Positions 40,866 to 52,176 of a stretch of 64,000 nt of DNA are shown in pieces; the stretch's first letter is position 1, and every line of letters starts with the position of its first letter. The notes under the pieces were generated by a model, which did no database searches, was not told the origin of the DNA, and was given only the letters and a program-made list of their open reading frames with translations. The stretch is from CAIMFV01 sp040757715. GTDB lineage: Bacteria; Pseudomonadota; Alphaproteobacteria; Caulobacterales; Caulobacteraceae. The stretch spans positions 26,214 through 90,213 of the forward strand of contig JBFLWS010000014.1 of NCBI GenBank assembly GCA_040757715.1, given 5' to 3'. The translations under genes were made by a program, and so were the position numbers.

Positions 40866-42281
40866 ATGAACCTTCTCCGCCGCAAGAGCCTGGAGGCGAT
40901 CCTCGTCGCCGAGCCGCACAAGCGCCTGAAGCCCACCCTCTCCTGGCCGCACCTGGTGGCGCTGGGCGTGGGGGCCATCGTCGGCACCGGCATCTACACC
41001 CTGGTGGGTCAGGCCGCGGGCATGGCCGGCCCGGCGGTGATGATCTCCTTCGTGCTCGCCGGCGTGGTGTGCGTCTGCGCCGCCCTCGCCTATGCCGAGA
41101 TGTCCACCATGATCCCGGCGGCGGGCAGCGCCTACACCTACAGCTATGCGGTGCTGGGCGAGGCCCTGGCCTGGATCGTCGGCTGGAGCCTGATCCTCGA
41201 ATACACCGTGGTCTGTTCAGCGGTGGCCATAGGCTGGTCCGGCCACGCGGCGGAGTTCCTCATCCCCCTCGGCGTGCCCAAGGCCTTCCTGGCGGGGATC
41301 GGCGCCGGCGGGATCGCCAACCTGCCGGCCATCTTCATCACCCTGGCGGTGACGGGGCTGTTGCTCATCGGCCTGCGCGAGAGCGCCTCGGTGAATGTGG
41401 GCCTGGTGATCCTCAAGGTGCTGGCGCTCGGCGTATTCGTGGCCGTGGCCGCGAGCCATTTCGATCCGAAGCACTTCCAGCCCTTCTACACCCACGGTTT
41501 CTACACTGTGGAGAACGGCCAGAAGCTGGGGGTCGCCCCGGCGGCGGCCATCATCTTCTTCGCCTTCTACGGCTTCGACGCCGTGTCCACCGCAGCGGAG
41601 GAGGCCAAGAACCCGGCCCGCGACCTGACGGTCGGCATCATCGGCTCGCTCGCCGCCTGCACGGTGATCTACATGGCCGTAGCCGCCGCCGCCGTGGGCG
41701 CCGCGCCAATCCCGGACTTCGCCAAGAGCCCGGCCCCGCTGGTCTATATCCTCGACAAGCTGGAGCCCGCCCGCCTGTTCGGGGTGGTGAGCCTGGGCGA
41801 GATCATCGCCGGCGCGGCGGTGGTGGCCCTGCCCACGGTGATCATGGCCTTTATGTATGGCCAGAGCCGCATCTTCTTCGTCATGTCGCGGGACGGGCTC
41901 CTGCCGCACCGCCTCTCCACCGTGAACCCGCGTTCGGGGACCCCGGTGCTGATGACGGTGGTCACCGGCCTGTTGGCCGCGGGCCTTTCCGGCTTCATGA
42001 CCTTCGGCGACCTGGTGGCCGTGTCCAACGCCGGCACGCTGTGCGCCTTCGCCGCGGTGTGCGTCTGCCTGGTGGTGATGCGTCTGCGCGCGCCCGATCA
42101 CCCGCGGGTGTTCAAGGCCCCGCTTTGGCCGGTGGTTGGCGTCGGCGGGGTAATCGGCTGCATCGCACTGTTCTGGAGCCTGCCCGACTTCACCAAGCTG
42201 GCCTTCTTCGCCTGGAACGGGATCGGGCTCCTGCTCTATTTCGCCTATTCCATCCGCGCCAGCCGGCTTGCCAAGGCGTAG
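40866..42281 (+). CDS. APC-superfamily amino-acid permease (CAT-like)
   Basis: The 471-residue integral membrane protein has about 12-13 helices. The first shows the APC substrate motif VGAIVGTGIYTLVGQ, and TM2-TM3 contain ALAYAEMSTMIPAAGSAYTYSYAV. FFAFYGFDAVSTAAEEAKNPARDL is the conserved TM6-loop segment of cationic amino-acid transporter-like permeases. It lies just downstream of the M28 peptidase and may be co-transcribed. A repeat (42307-42410) separates it from the convergent cyclophilin gene. Confidence 0.92.
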   Translation: MNLLRRKSLEAILVAEPHKRLKPTLSWPHLVALGVGAIVGTGIYTLVGQAAGMAGPAVMISFVLAGVVCVCAALAYAEMSTMIPAAGSAYTYSYAVLGEALAWIVGWSLILEYTVVCSAVAIGWSGHAAEFLIPLGVPKAFLAGIGAGGIANLPAIFITLAVTGLLLIGLRESASVNVGLVILKVLALGVFVAVAASHFDPKHFQPFYTHGFYTVENGQKLGVAPAAAIIFFAFYGFDAVSTAAEEAKNPARDLTVGIIGSLAACTVIYMAVAAAAVGAAPIPDFAKSPAPLVYILDKLEPARLFGVVSLGEIIAGAAVVALPTVIMAFMYGQSRIFFVMSRDGLLPHRLSTVNPRSGTPVLMTVVTGLLAAGLSGFMTFGDLVAVSNAGTLCAFAAVCVCLVVMRLRAPDHPRVFKAPLWPVVGVGGVIGCIALFWSLPDFTKLAFFAWNGIGLLLYFAYSIRASRLAKA

Positions 42282-42306
42282 GACGGGCTAAGGCCCAAGC
42301 GCAAGT

Positions 42307-42410
42307 TAGGGCATTTCCGAAAAGTGGGGACCGGTTTTCGGACAAAAAATGCTCTAGATTCAAACAGCTATGAGCAAAATCCGATTCAGTTTGATCGGAT
42401 TTTGCTCTAG
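42307..42410. repeat. dispersed CTAG-bounded palindromic repeat, copy B
   Basis: First hairpin: AGGGCATTTCCGAAAAGTGG, then GACCGGTTTTCGGAC and AAAATGCTCT. Second hairpin: GAGCAAAATCCGAT / ATCGGATTTTGCTC (14-bp arms, loop TCAGTTTG read on the plus strand). It ends in CTAG, and the TAG stop codon of the convergent cyclophilin gene (42407-42409) is inside it. Same orientation as the copy inside the kinase at 61376. Confidence 0.88.
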
Positions 42411-43288
42411 CGCTGCTGCACAGAGATCGGGGTCTCGCACGGATTATAGCCCGAGCCCTCGATCTGCTTCAGCCGCTCCACCGCCAGCTTGAAATAGGGG
42501 CCCGACGTGTCGATGCGATAGAGCTTCGGCCGCTGCGCTTCGGGCAGGTCGGCGGCCAGGCGCACCGTGGTCATGACATCGCGCGGATCCGCCGGCGGCT
42601 CGCCCACCTTGATGGCGCGCACCACGTCTTGCCCCACCAGCACTCGGCCGAACGGCGTGTAATTGTGGTTCAGCGACGGGTATTCCTGACGCATCAGGAA
42701 GAACTGGCTGTTGGCTGAGTTCACGTCCTGGGCGGTCCGGGCCATGCCGGCGACGCCCGGGCAGAACATGCCGAAGGCGGCCACCGCGCCGTCCACGGTC
42801 ATGCTCATCAAAGACGTAGGCTTGGATTGCACCACCATGGGGCCGACGAAGCCCACGGGGGGATCCTCGTCCGACACCTGAAGGAACGTCGTGGCCCCAG
42901 AGCGCCGGAAGGTGAACTCGCCCGGCGTGTTGGGCAGCTTTGAGCCCCCCTCGCCGGTGTTGGTGGGATCGCCGGTCTGGTCCATGAAGCCGTCGATGAC
43001 CCGGAAGAAGTTGAGGCCGTCGTAGAAATGCTCGTGCGCCAGTTGCCGCACCTGAGCCACGGTCTTGGGCGCGATCCAGGGATAGAGCTCCAGGAGGATG
43101 CGACCCTTGCTGGTTTCGATGACCAAGAGGTTGTTGGGATCGACCGCAATCCACTCCTCCGGCTTCGGCGTCACGAGCTCGGCGGCTTTGGCGGGTTTGG
43201 CCTTCGCCGCAACAAGGGTGGGGGCGGCCAGCAGAACGGCGGCGGATGCAGCCGCCATCAAAGGGAAAAGTTTCACAGGGGCGCTCAC
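42407..43288 (-). CDS. secreted cyclophilin-type peptidyl-prolyl isomerase
   Basis: The 293-residue protein has a signal peptide (FPLMAAASAAVLLAAPTLVAA) and a cyclophilin domain: VIETSKGRILLELYP, HFYDGLNFFRVIDGFMDQTGDP (core FFRVIDGFMDQTGDP), SANSQFFLM and YTPFGRVLVGQDVV. The FxxxxxGFMxQxGD active-site segment is present. It probably helps fold periplasmic proteins. The gene overlaps the end of coaD by 4 bp. The last residues (ETPISVQQR) and the stop codon run into a dispersed repeat. Confidence 0.93.
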   Translation of the reverse strand: MSAPVKLFPLMAAASAAVLLAAPTLVAAKAKPAKAAELVTPKPEEWIAVDPNNLLVIETSKGRILLELYPWIAPKTVAQVRQLAHEHFYDGLNFFRVIDGFMDQTGDPTNTGEGGSKLPNTPGEFTFRRSGATTFLQVSDEDPPVGFVGPMVVQSKPTSLMSMTVDGAVAAFGMFCPGVAGMARTAQDVNSANSQFFLMRQEYPSLNHNYTPFGRVLVGQDVVRAIKVGEPPADPRDVMTTVRLAADLPEAQRPKLYRIDTSGPYFKLAVERLKQIEGSGYNPCETPISVQQR

Positions 43289-43809
43289 CGATGGGCGTTC
43301 TTGGCGATGACCAGGGGCTCGACCCGGCCGAACTTGGCGTAGACCTTTTCGGCCACGCCGGGGGTGACGAACGAGGAGATGTCCCCGCCCAGCCGCGCGA
43401 TCTCCTTCACGAGGCGCGAGGCGATGGCCTGGTGGCGCGGATCGGCCATCAGGAACACGGTTTCGATCTCGCGGTTGAGCTGCTGGTTCATGGCGGTCAT
43501 CTGGAACTCGTACTCGAAGTCGGCGACCGCTCGAAGACCGCGCACGATCACCGTGGCGCCCACGCGCTCGGCGAAATGCATGAGGAGGTTCTCGAACGGC
43601 ACGGCCACGATCTCCGCCTCGCCCTTCAGCGGGGCGGTTTCGCGCATGACCATATCCACCCGTTCTTCAAGGCTGAATAATGGCCCCTTGTCGCGGTTGA
43701 TGGCCACGCCGATCACCAGCTTGTCCACCAGCTTCACCGCCCGGCCGATGAGGTCGAGGTGGCCGTTGGTGATGGGATCGAAGGTCCCTGGATAGAGCCC
43801 GACTCGCAT
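43285..43809 (-). CDS. coaD: phosphopantetheine adenylyltransferase
   Basis: It makes dephospho-CoA from 4-phosphopantetheine and ATP in coenzyme A synthesis. The 174-residue protein has the nucleotidyltransferase motif YPGTFDPITNGHLDLI at the N-terminus and the later HQAIASRLVKEIA, equal in role to the ISSTxVRE motif of the family. Of the two adjacent ATGs behind GGGGGAGGA, I use the second (MRVGLYPGTF), the usual family start. It is followed by the cyclophilin gene with overlap and preceded by gyrA 78 bp upstream, in the same direction. Confidence 0.96.
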   Translation of the reverse strand: MRVGLYPGTFDPITNGHLDLIGRAVKLVDKLVIGVAINRDKGPLFSLEERVDMVMRETAPLKGEAEIVAVPFENLLMHFAERVGATVIVRGLRAVADFEYEFQMTAMNQQLNREIETVFLMADPRHQAIASRLVKEIARLGGDISSFVTPGVAEKVYAKFGRVEPLVIAKNAHR

Positions 43810-43887
43810 CATTCCTCCCCCTGCGCCGGCTCGCCGACCGGCGGCGGAGAAAACCATGACTTTGGTTCCTCGCCAAGCAGACGAATT

Positions 43888-46641
<2,754 letters not shown>

Positions 46642-46797
46642 CGGAACTTACGGCCTTTTCGGGGGGGGAGCCTGGGGCTCGAAATCGAATGCAGTGAAGG
46701 CGCCGGAGACCTGGCTGGAATCAGACGAGGCCGCGCCTGACGCTTCCTAGCATCCCCTTGCCGGCGCTGCAAAAAATGATGGGGGATGAAAGCTCGG

Positions 46798-47385
46798 CTA
46801 AGGCCAAGCCACAGCTCGGATAAGATCGGCATGACCGACCAAATCGTCGTGAAGCCTTAGAGCTGGCGGGGGTATCTGGCATAGCACGACTTCTAGCCCC
46901 GCTTTGCGTGCGTGCTTCATCACGGGAACCATGTCCGTGTCTCCAGACACCAAAACTATCCGGTCAACCGTTCGGCGGTCGCAAAAAGATGCAACATCTA
47001 GCCCGATGCGCATATCCACGCCTTTTTGCTCAAAGATCGGCTTAAAATCTTGATCTTGAAGCGGAGCAGCAGGTGCAATTGGAATTTTTCGCGGATGCCA
47101 ACCGCGAAATCCGATCGCCCCTCGCCGCACGGCAAATCTATCCAGCTTCGCCAATTCTTTTAACCACTGATCACTTGCATTAAATTTGGTTTGCAGCCCA
47201 GAAACAGGCAGAGTCACAGTTCCCCTAAATTGTGGAGAGTCATAATAAAATATGCGAAGCAGGTATTCATCCGGATGAACACAGGTGTGAGCAAATTTTT
47301 CGATTAGAATATTATCATATTCGCGCCCAACCGCTTTGGTGGAAGCGCGCAGATGGCCGCCGTCAATGAGCACCGCAGTCTTCAT
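46798..47385 (-). CDS. NYN-domain (PIN-like) putative ribonuclease
   Basis: The 195-residue protein is a NYN-domain nuclease of the PIN-like fold. Acidic residues expected at the site are Asp8 (LIDGGHLR), Asp124 and Asp130 (KGVDMRIGLDVASF) and Asp149/Asp151 (LVSGDTDMVPVM). The C-terminal HARKAGLEVVLCQ completes the Rossmann-like core. NYN proteins cleave RNA. No partner gene is adjacent. The sequence is markedly more AT-rich than gyrA and ssb on its two sides, so it is probably acquired. A strong hairpin lies 22 bp upstream of its start in the untranslated leader. Confidence 0.85.
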   Translation of the reverse strand: MKTAVLIDGGHLRASTKAVGREYDNILIEKFAHTCVHPDEYLLRIFYYDSPQFRGTVTLPVSGLQTKFNASDQWLKELAKLDRFAVRRGAIGFRGWHPRKIPIAPAAPLQDQDFKPIFEQKGVDMRIGLDVASFCDRRTVDRIVLVSGDTDMVPVMKHARKAGLEVVLCQIPPPALRLHDDLVGHADLIRAVAWP

Positions 47386-47406
47386 CTTGACGCCCCCATA
47401 TGCGAA

Positions 47407-47434
47407 GGGCCCCTACCTCAAGTGGTAAGGGCCC
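47407..47434. promoter_or_regulatory. hairpin in the leader of the NYN gene
   Basis: GGGCCCCTACC and GGTAAGGGCCC pair with one mismatch around the loop TCAAGT. Read in the direction of the NYN gene it lies 22 bp before the ATG, close to the ribosome-binding region. It could be an operator, a self-cleavage site for the encoded nuclease, or a terminator of unlinked transcription; there is no T-run. Confidence 0.55.
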
Positions 47435-47564
47435 CTCAGGATTGTCACCTCTCAGCGAGGCGTCAAGTATCTTGTGCAATCAGGGTATAGTGGAGTCACT
47501 GCGAAAAAGTCAATCTCGGCGGGTAGTCGGGCGCATATATTCCGCCGATTTGACGCCCAATCCC

Positions 47565-48050
47565 TTAGAACGGAATTTCGTCATCCAGGTCGGCGTTGAA
47601 GCTCTCGCGCGGGCCTGAGCTCTGCACTCGGCCGCCGCCGCCGTAGTCGCTGCCGCCGGAGCGGCTGTAGCCGCCCTCCTCCGCATCACCGCCGCCAGAG
47701 CGGCCGTCGAGCATGGTCAGCTCGCCGCGGAACTTCTGCAGCACCACCTCGGTGGAGTATTTCTCCACGCCCTGCTGGTCGGTCCATTTGCGGGTCTGCA
47801 AAGCGCCTTCGAGGTACACCTTGGAGCCCTTCTTCAGATAGTTCTCGGCCACCTTGACGAGGTTGTCGTTGAAGATCACCACCTGGTGCCACTCGGTGCG
47901 CTCCTTGCGCTCGCCCGAATTGCGGTCGCGCCAGGTCTCCGAGGTGGCGATGCGCAGATTGGCCACGCGGTCGCCGGAGTTGAGGGTGCGGATTTCGGGA
48001 TCCTTCCCGAGATTGCCGATGAGAATGACCTTGTTGACGCTGCCGGCCAT
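47565..48050 (-). CDS. ssb: single-stranded DNA-binding protein
   Basis: The 161-residue protein binds ssDNA in replication, repair and recombination. The OB fold is visible (VNKVILIGNLGKDPEIRTL, WHQVVIFND, KKGSKVYLEGALQTRKW), followed by a Gly/Ser-rich linker and the acidic tip DDEIPF that contacts partner proteins. A GTTC-N7-GTTC box 25 bp upstream of the start indicates SOS control by LexA. The gene stands between a lipoprotein gene and the NYN gene. Confidence 0.97.
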   Translation of the reverse strand: MAGSVNKVILIGNLGKDPEIRTLNSGDRVANLRIATSETWRDRNSGERKERTEWHQVVIFNDNLVKVAENYLKKGSKVYLEGALQTRKWTDQQGVEKYSTEVVLQKFRGELTMLDGRSGGGDAEEGGYSRSGGSDYGGGGRVQSSGPRESFNADLDDEIPF

Positions 48051-48074
48051 GAGAATGCTCTTTACGGTTGGGGT

Positions 48075-48089
48075 GTTCTAGTTACGTTC
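48075..48089. promoter_or_regulatory. alphaproteobacterial LexA (SOS) box of ssb
   Basis: GTTC-TAGTTAC-GTTC fits the direct-repeat LexA box GTTC-N7-GTTC known from alphaproteobacteria. It lies 25 bp upstream of the ssb ATG; a TTGACT that could be the -35 lies at 48107-48112. Confidence 0.8.
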
Positions 48090-48134
48090 CACACCTTAAC
48101 GGTGCGAGTCAATCGATAAGGGGCGCGCCGCCGG

Positions 48135-48524
48135 CTACTGCGGCATGGCCCCTGGCACGGCCAGACGTCCGTCGCCGGTACGCACCAGGGCCGGATAGCG
48201 GCCCGAGGTGAGGCTCTGGCCGACGAAGATGCCTTCCCGCTGCACGAAGATGAACTGGCCCTGGTAGGCGCCGGTGAGTTCAGTCTTGTTGCCGCCGATG
48301 GCCAGGAACTTCAGGCGCAGGGCCTCCAGATTGGCGGCGCAGCGCTCCAGGTTGGGCACGTTCTTGGCCACGATGTTGAAGTGGACCTTGCCCTTGCCCT
48401 CTTCCACCATCTGCCAGCAGACGCCCGTGTCGTCCGGCGCCTCCACCGACTTTTCGCAGGCGGAGAGGCCGCTGAGCGCCAGGGCGACGACGGCGAGGAG
48501 TTTCAAGGAAAGGGCGCGAGTCAT
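48135..48524 (-). CDS. small lipoprotein, unknown function
   Basis: The 129-residue protein begins MTRALSLKLLAVVALALSG and has a lipobox LSAC, so it should be lipid-anchored at Cys22 or so. The mature part contains a conserved-looking domain (CWQMVEEGKGKVHFNIVAKNVPNLERCAANLEALRLKFL) and ends LVRTGDGRLAVPGAMPQ. I do not recognise the family. It is 84 bp upstream of ssb in the same direction and downstream of a membrane-anchored protein gene, but no functional link is evident. Confidence 0.8.
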   Translation of the reverse strand: MTRALSLKLLAVVALALSGLSACEKSVEAPDDTGVCWQMVEEGKGKVHFNIVAKNVPNLERCAANLEALRLKFLAIGGNKTELTGAYQGQFIFVQREGIFVGQSLTSGRYPALVRTGDGRLAVPGAMPQ

Positions 48525-48579
48525 GCGAAGAAGCTTAACACGCTGAACTTCGCCGTGGCGAGGGTTCAGCGAGATGCGT

Positions 48580-49191
48580 TCAGCCCGGCAGGATCGCGCA
48601 GGACTGCGGATCCTGGTCCGCCACGCCGCGCCAGTTGCGGCCGTCGTCGCTGATGGAGATGCGGCCGGCGTAGAGGCGCAAGGTGGAGGCGCCCCAGCGG
48701 CCGAACACCGCCTCGCTCGGACGGGCGCAGTGGCCCTCATAGAGCACGCGCACGCAGGCCGAGAGGCTCACCGGCGCGCCGCCGCCCTTCCAGCCATCGG
48801 CGCCATAGCGCAGGCAGTCGGCCGTGGCGCCGGGCGCAGGTCCGGCGCTTGCCGCCGGTCCCATGGGGGTTACGCCCGGAGCGGCGTTCACCACCGGACC
48901 GCTGGCGTCGAGCCCCACATCGGCCTTGGCCGCCACGCCATTTTTCTGAGCGCAGTCCGCCAATGGAAACTCTCCGACGAACTGGCCGTTCACATAGCAG
49001 CGTTGCGGCTGAGCCTTATTGAATTTGGCGTCCGGGTCCATGGAGAGCTGCAGCCGCGCCGGCGCGCCCGCCTCGGCGCCTGGCGTCTTGTGACCGCGCG
49101 CCACCAGGAACACGACGATGAGGAGCAGCACGAGCACCGCTGCGCCGCCCGCTACGGCCATCACCACGCGTCGATCTTTGAAGGCTTCCAT
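48580..49191 (-). CDS. membrane-anchored protein, unknown function
   Basis: The 203-residue protein has one N-terminal membrane helix (VVMAVAGGAAVLVLLLIVVFLVA) after a short positive segment, then a Pro/Ala-rich region and a C-terminal domain with six cysteines (QRCYVNGQF, LADCAQKN, DCLRYGADGW, SACVRVLYEGHC, QSCAILPG) that may form disulphides in the periplasm. A WRGVADQDPQSC segment and repeated W-G motifs hint at a small binding domain. No family assigned. Confidence 0.75.
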   Translation of the reverse strand: MEAFKDRRVVMAVAGGAAVLVLLLIVVFLVARGHKTPGAEAGAPARLQLSMDPDAKFNKAQPQRCYVNGQFVGEFPLADCAQKNGVAAKADVGLDASGPVVNAAPGVTPMGPAASAGPAPGATADCLRYGADGWKGGGAPVSLSACVRVLYEGHCARPSEAVFGRWGASTLRLYAGRISISDDGRNWRGVADQDPQSCAILPG

Positions 49192-49260
49192 GGCCTTTGG
49201 CTACGCGGCGCTGCGTTCCAGCGCAAGCCGCATCCCGCCTGGGGCGAGAAGCCTTCGCGC

Positions 49261-52122
49261 TCAGGCCGTCTTCTTCTTGGCGCTCGTCGAACTGCTGGAG
49301 GAGCTCGGAGCGGCGCTCGATAACGCGCTCGACGACGCCAGCAGCGGCGAGCTCACGCCGGTGAGCGTGCTGAGACGCGCCAGGGCGCTCAGATAATTGC
49401 TGGTGTGCGAATTGATCGCCGCCAGCGACTTGGCCGACGCCGTCGCATGGCTCGACGTGGTTTTCTTGGGCGGCGTGGTCAGGTCGCTATAGGCCTGCTG
49501 CACCACCTTGATGGCCGCGGCGATGTCGGTCTGAGCCGTTTTGATATCCGCTGCCGAGGACAGGTTGAGGGTAGACGGCAGGCCGAGCGCGTAGGGCGAA
49601 CTCTTCACGCTGTTAGTCTTGGAGACCACCTTGGTGGACAGGGCGTTCTGCGTGATCACCCCTTCTGACAGTCCCAGCGCTGGCAGGGCGTTGGCTCCCG
49701 CCGGCCCTGCCCCGATGGAGATTTGGTTGCTGGGCTGGTTGGTGGATATCTGCAGCTCGTTAACGCCGTTGGAGAAAGTCACCTTAGCATTGGCTTGGAA
49801 GCCGCTGGCTTGATTGATCTTTTGCGCCAAGGTGGTGAGGGTGTCGGTAGCGGCGATGGTGATGGTGGCGGTGTTGGCGGGCCCGGCGCTGATGGTGAAC
49901 TGATCCCCAGCTCGCAGCGCGCTTTCGTCCACCAGCTTGGTGTCTGGCGTGTAGTTTATGGTTCCGGTGGGCAGACCGAGCGAATCCAGCACCGAGGCAC
50001 CGTGCTGAGCCACAGCGATAGAGCTGGGCGCATCCTGGCCGCCGGCCCCGGGCAGGAGCTCGGACCAGCCCAGCGCTCCGGTGGCCGGATCGATCTGGGC
50101 CGCGAAGCCCTGAGTTGACTTGAGGCCGCCCGTGAGCGACGTCGCCGCGCCGACGATCTGACCGGCTATATAGGCCTTGCCGCCCGAAACCGTGAGGCTG
50201 GTGGCGCTGGTGGCGGCGCCGTTGCCGAAATAGTTCAGCAATTCCGTTGAATCAGGGGTCAGGCTGGCCGCCAGCTTGGCCACGAAAGCGTTGGAGCCGC
50301 CGATGGCCGGAGCGCCGATCTGACCGACATTGAGCGTGGTTTTGGACGTGGAGCCCGCCACAATCACCGAGCCATCCGTATTGACGGCGACGCCCGCGAT
50401 GTTGCCGCCGCCCAGCGCGCCGAGCTGACGCGAAGCGCTCAGGGTCGGGGCGGTCGAGCCATTGAGCGCATAGCTGCGCACCACACCCTGGCCGTTCTCG
50501 TTGGAGGCCACATAGAGGGTCGAGCCGTTGACCGCAATGCCGGCGGGGGTGGTGAAGCCCGAGCCGCCGAACTCCTGCGTCCACAGCACCGCGCCGCTGG
50601 TGTTGAAGGCCTGCAAGAAGCCCTCCTGGGTTCCGGTCTGCTTGTTCCCGGGCAGCGCTTTCTGAGCGGTTCCGGCCACATAAACCTTGCCGTCGGCGCC
50701 GAAGGTGATGGCGGTGGGGGCGTCGCCGCCGACGCTGGCGGTGCGGGTGGTCCAGTTCTCGGCCCCGTTGGCGGTGCTGAAGCTCGACACCACCGTGTCG
50801 GTCTGGCTGGCCGGAGGTGCGGGCCTATCGTTGGCGTCGAGAGCGCCGCTCACCGTGCCGGCCACCGCCACGGTCTTGCCGTCGGGAGAAACCGCCACCG
50901 TGACGCCCTTGGCCGAATTGGCCGCGCCGAGCGCTTGGGTGAACACCGCCTGGCCGGTGGAGTCATACTTGGTGAGGACGAGGTCGTTCGCGCCCTTGAG
51001 CACCTGGCCGTCCGCCGTTTTGCCGCTCTGGGTCGAGACGACGTAAACTGACCCATCCGGCCCCGTCGCCGTGGCCACCGCCCCTGAAATATTGCTCCCG
51101 AGGCTCGTGGTGCGCACGACGTCCGACCCACCCGCCGCATGGATGGACGGATCCGCATTCAGCTTCACCAGCTGCTGCACGCCGTTGGCGCTCTGCCCGG
51201 TGAGCGGGTTAAATCCGGAGGCGCCTGCCGCCTGGGCCACGTAGACCGCTGGCGAAGTGGCGGAATCCGCCGAGAAGTTCAGCTTTTCGCTGGGCACGCC
51301 CACGAGCTTCAAGGCGTAGCCGACCTTGCCTTGGGAGAGGGTGATCTTGCTCGATCCCGAGCCGATTGTCTGCGGCGTGGCGGCGATCTGAACCGTGCTG
51401 AAGCGGGTATTGAGGCTAGCCCCCACCAGCTTGGTGTTCAAATAGTTCACCACGTCGTTCAGGCTTGGCGGCTGATTGGCGATGGTGGAGAGGTCGAAGG
51501 CGACCTGCACCTGATTGCCGTTGGACTTGGTGACTGTAAGATTGAACTTCAGGTCGGCCGGCAGGTGGGACAAAGCCGCGCTCTTCGAACCGCTGACCAA
51601 GGCGCCGGTGGTGTAGCTGTCGGTTTCGGTCTGTTCCTTCACTGAAGCGTTCGCATTAACTTCCGCAGCCGTGGCGGTGATGTCGATGCCATTGAACGGT
51701 CGACCGCTGAGGAAGCTTTGGACTTCATGCACGCCGCGCGCGAAGGTCGTTTGAATCTGCGATAGCTGCGACGCCGGCAGATTGGCTTTCTGCGCCTGGG
51801 TGGCCAGGTTCTGCAGCGTCACAAGTCCGCGGTAGAGGGCGAACAGATCCTTGTAATTGGTGTTGGCCGCGGAATCCTTGGTCAGCACGTCCAGCTTGGC
51901 GGACGATGGATCAATGAACGCCCCACCGTGGAGAGCCGCCGTGGCGGGATCGGTGCTCGATACAGCGTGCGTATTGGTGTGCGAGGCCGAGGCGGTCGTC
52001 TTTGGGGCCCACGGGGCCGTCGGGTTTTTCGCTTTCGTCGTCGCCGACGCGTTCGACGAGCCCGCGCCATACTTGGCCGAGTAGTAGCTCATCAACGCGG
52101 TGGGGTCGAACGACACGGTCAC
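49261..52122 (-). CDS. large flagellar regulatory/assembly protein, FlaEY-like
   Basis: The 953-residue protein has an N-terminal flagellin/FlgL-like helical region (residues about 80-140: FALYRGLVTLQNLATQAQKA, FARGVHEVQSFLSG), then beta-rich segments and a central propeller of SBBP/NHL-like repeats (for example GPDGSVYVVSTQSG, SPDGKTVAVAGTVSG, GADGKVYVAGTAQ, NTDGSVIVAGSTSK). A C-terminal helical region follows (IKTAQTDIAAAIKVVQQAYSDL) before a Ser/Lys-rich tail. This architecture and its place beside a PseH-like gene and the che operon match Caulobacter FlaEY, which is needed for normal flagellin production and assembly. The name is from memory of the family, not from a search. Confidence 0.7.
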   Translation of the reverse strand: MTVSFDPTALMSYYSAKYGAGSSNASATTKAKNPTAPWAPKTTASASHTNTHAVSSTDPATAALHGGAFIDPSSAKLDVLTKDSAANTNYKDLFALYRGLVTLQNLATQAQKANLPASQLSQIQTTFARGVHEVQSFLSGRPFNGIDITATAAEVNANASVKEQTETDSYTTGALVSGSKSAALSHLPADLKFNLTVTKSNGNQVQVAFDLSTIANQPPSLNDVVNYLNTKLVGASLNTRFSTVQIAATPQTIGSGSSKITLSQGKVGYALKLVGVPSEKLNFSADSATSPAVYVAQAAGASGFNPLTGQSANGVQQLVKLNADPSIHAAGGSDVVRTTSLGSNISGAVATATGPDGSVYVVSTQSGKTADGQVLKGANDLVLTKYDSTGQAVFTQALGAANSAKGVTVAVSPDGKTVAVAGTVSGALDANDRPAPPASQTDTVVSSFSTANGAENWTTRTASVGGDAPTAITFGADGKVYVAGTAQKALPGNKQTGTQEGFLQAFNTSGAVLWTQEFGGSGFTTPAGIAVNGSTLYVASNENGQGVVRSYALNGSTAPTLSASRQLGALGGGNIAGVAVNTDGSVIVAGSTSKTTLNVGQIGAPAIGGSNAFVAKLAASLTPDSTELLNYFGNGAATSATSLTVSGGKAYIAGQIVGAATSLTGGLKSTQGFAAQIDPATGALGWSELLPGAGGQDAPSSIAVAQHGASVLDSLGLPTGTINYTPDTKLVDESALRAGDQFTISAGPANTATITIAATDTLTTLAQKINQASGFQANAKVTFSNGVNELQISTNQPSNQISIGAGPAGANALPALGLSEGVITQNALSTKVVSKTNSVKSSPYALGLPSTLNLSSAADIKTAQTDIAAAIKVVQQAYSDLTTPPKKTTSSHATASAKSLAAINSHTSNYLSALARLSTLTGVSSPLLASSSALSSAAPSSSSSSTSAKKKTA

Positions 52123-52176
52123 GGCGGGCGCACCTTTCCTGGCCGCCCAGCCTAAGCCCCCATCGCCAAGGATTCG

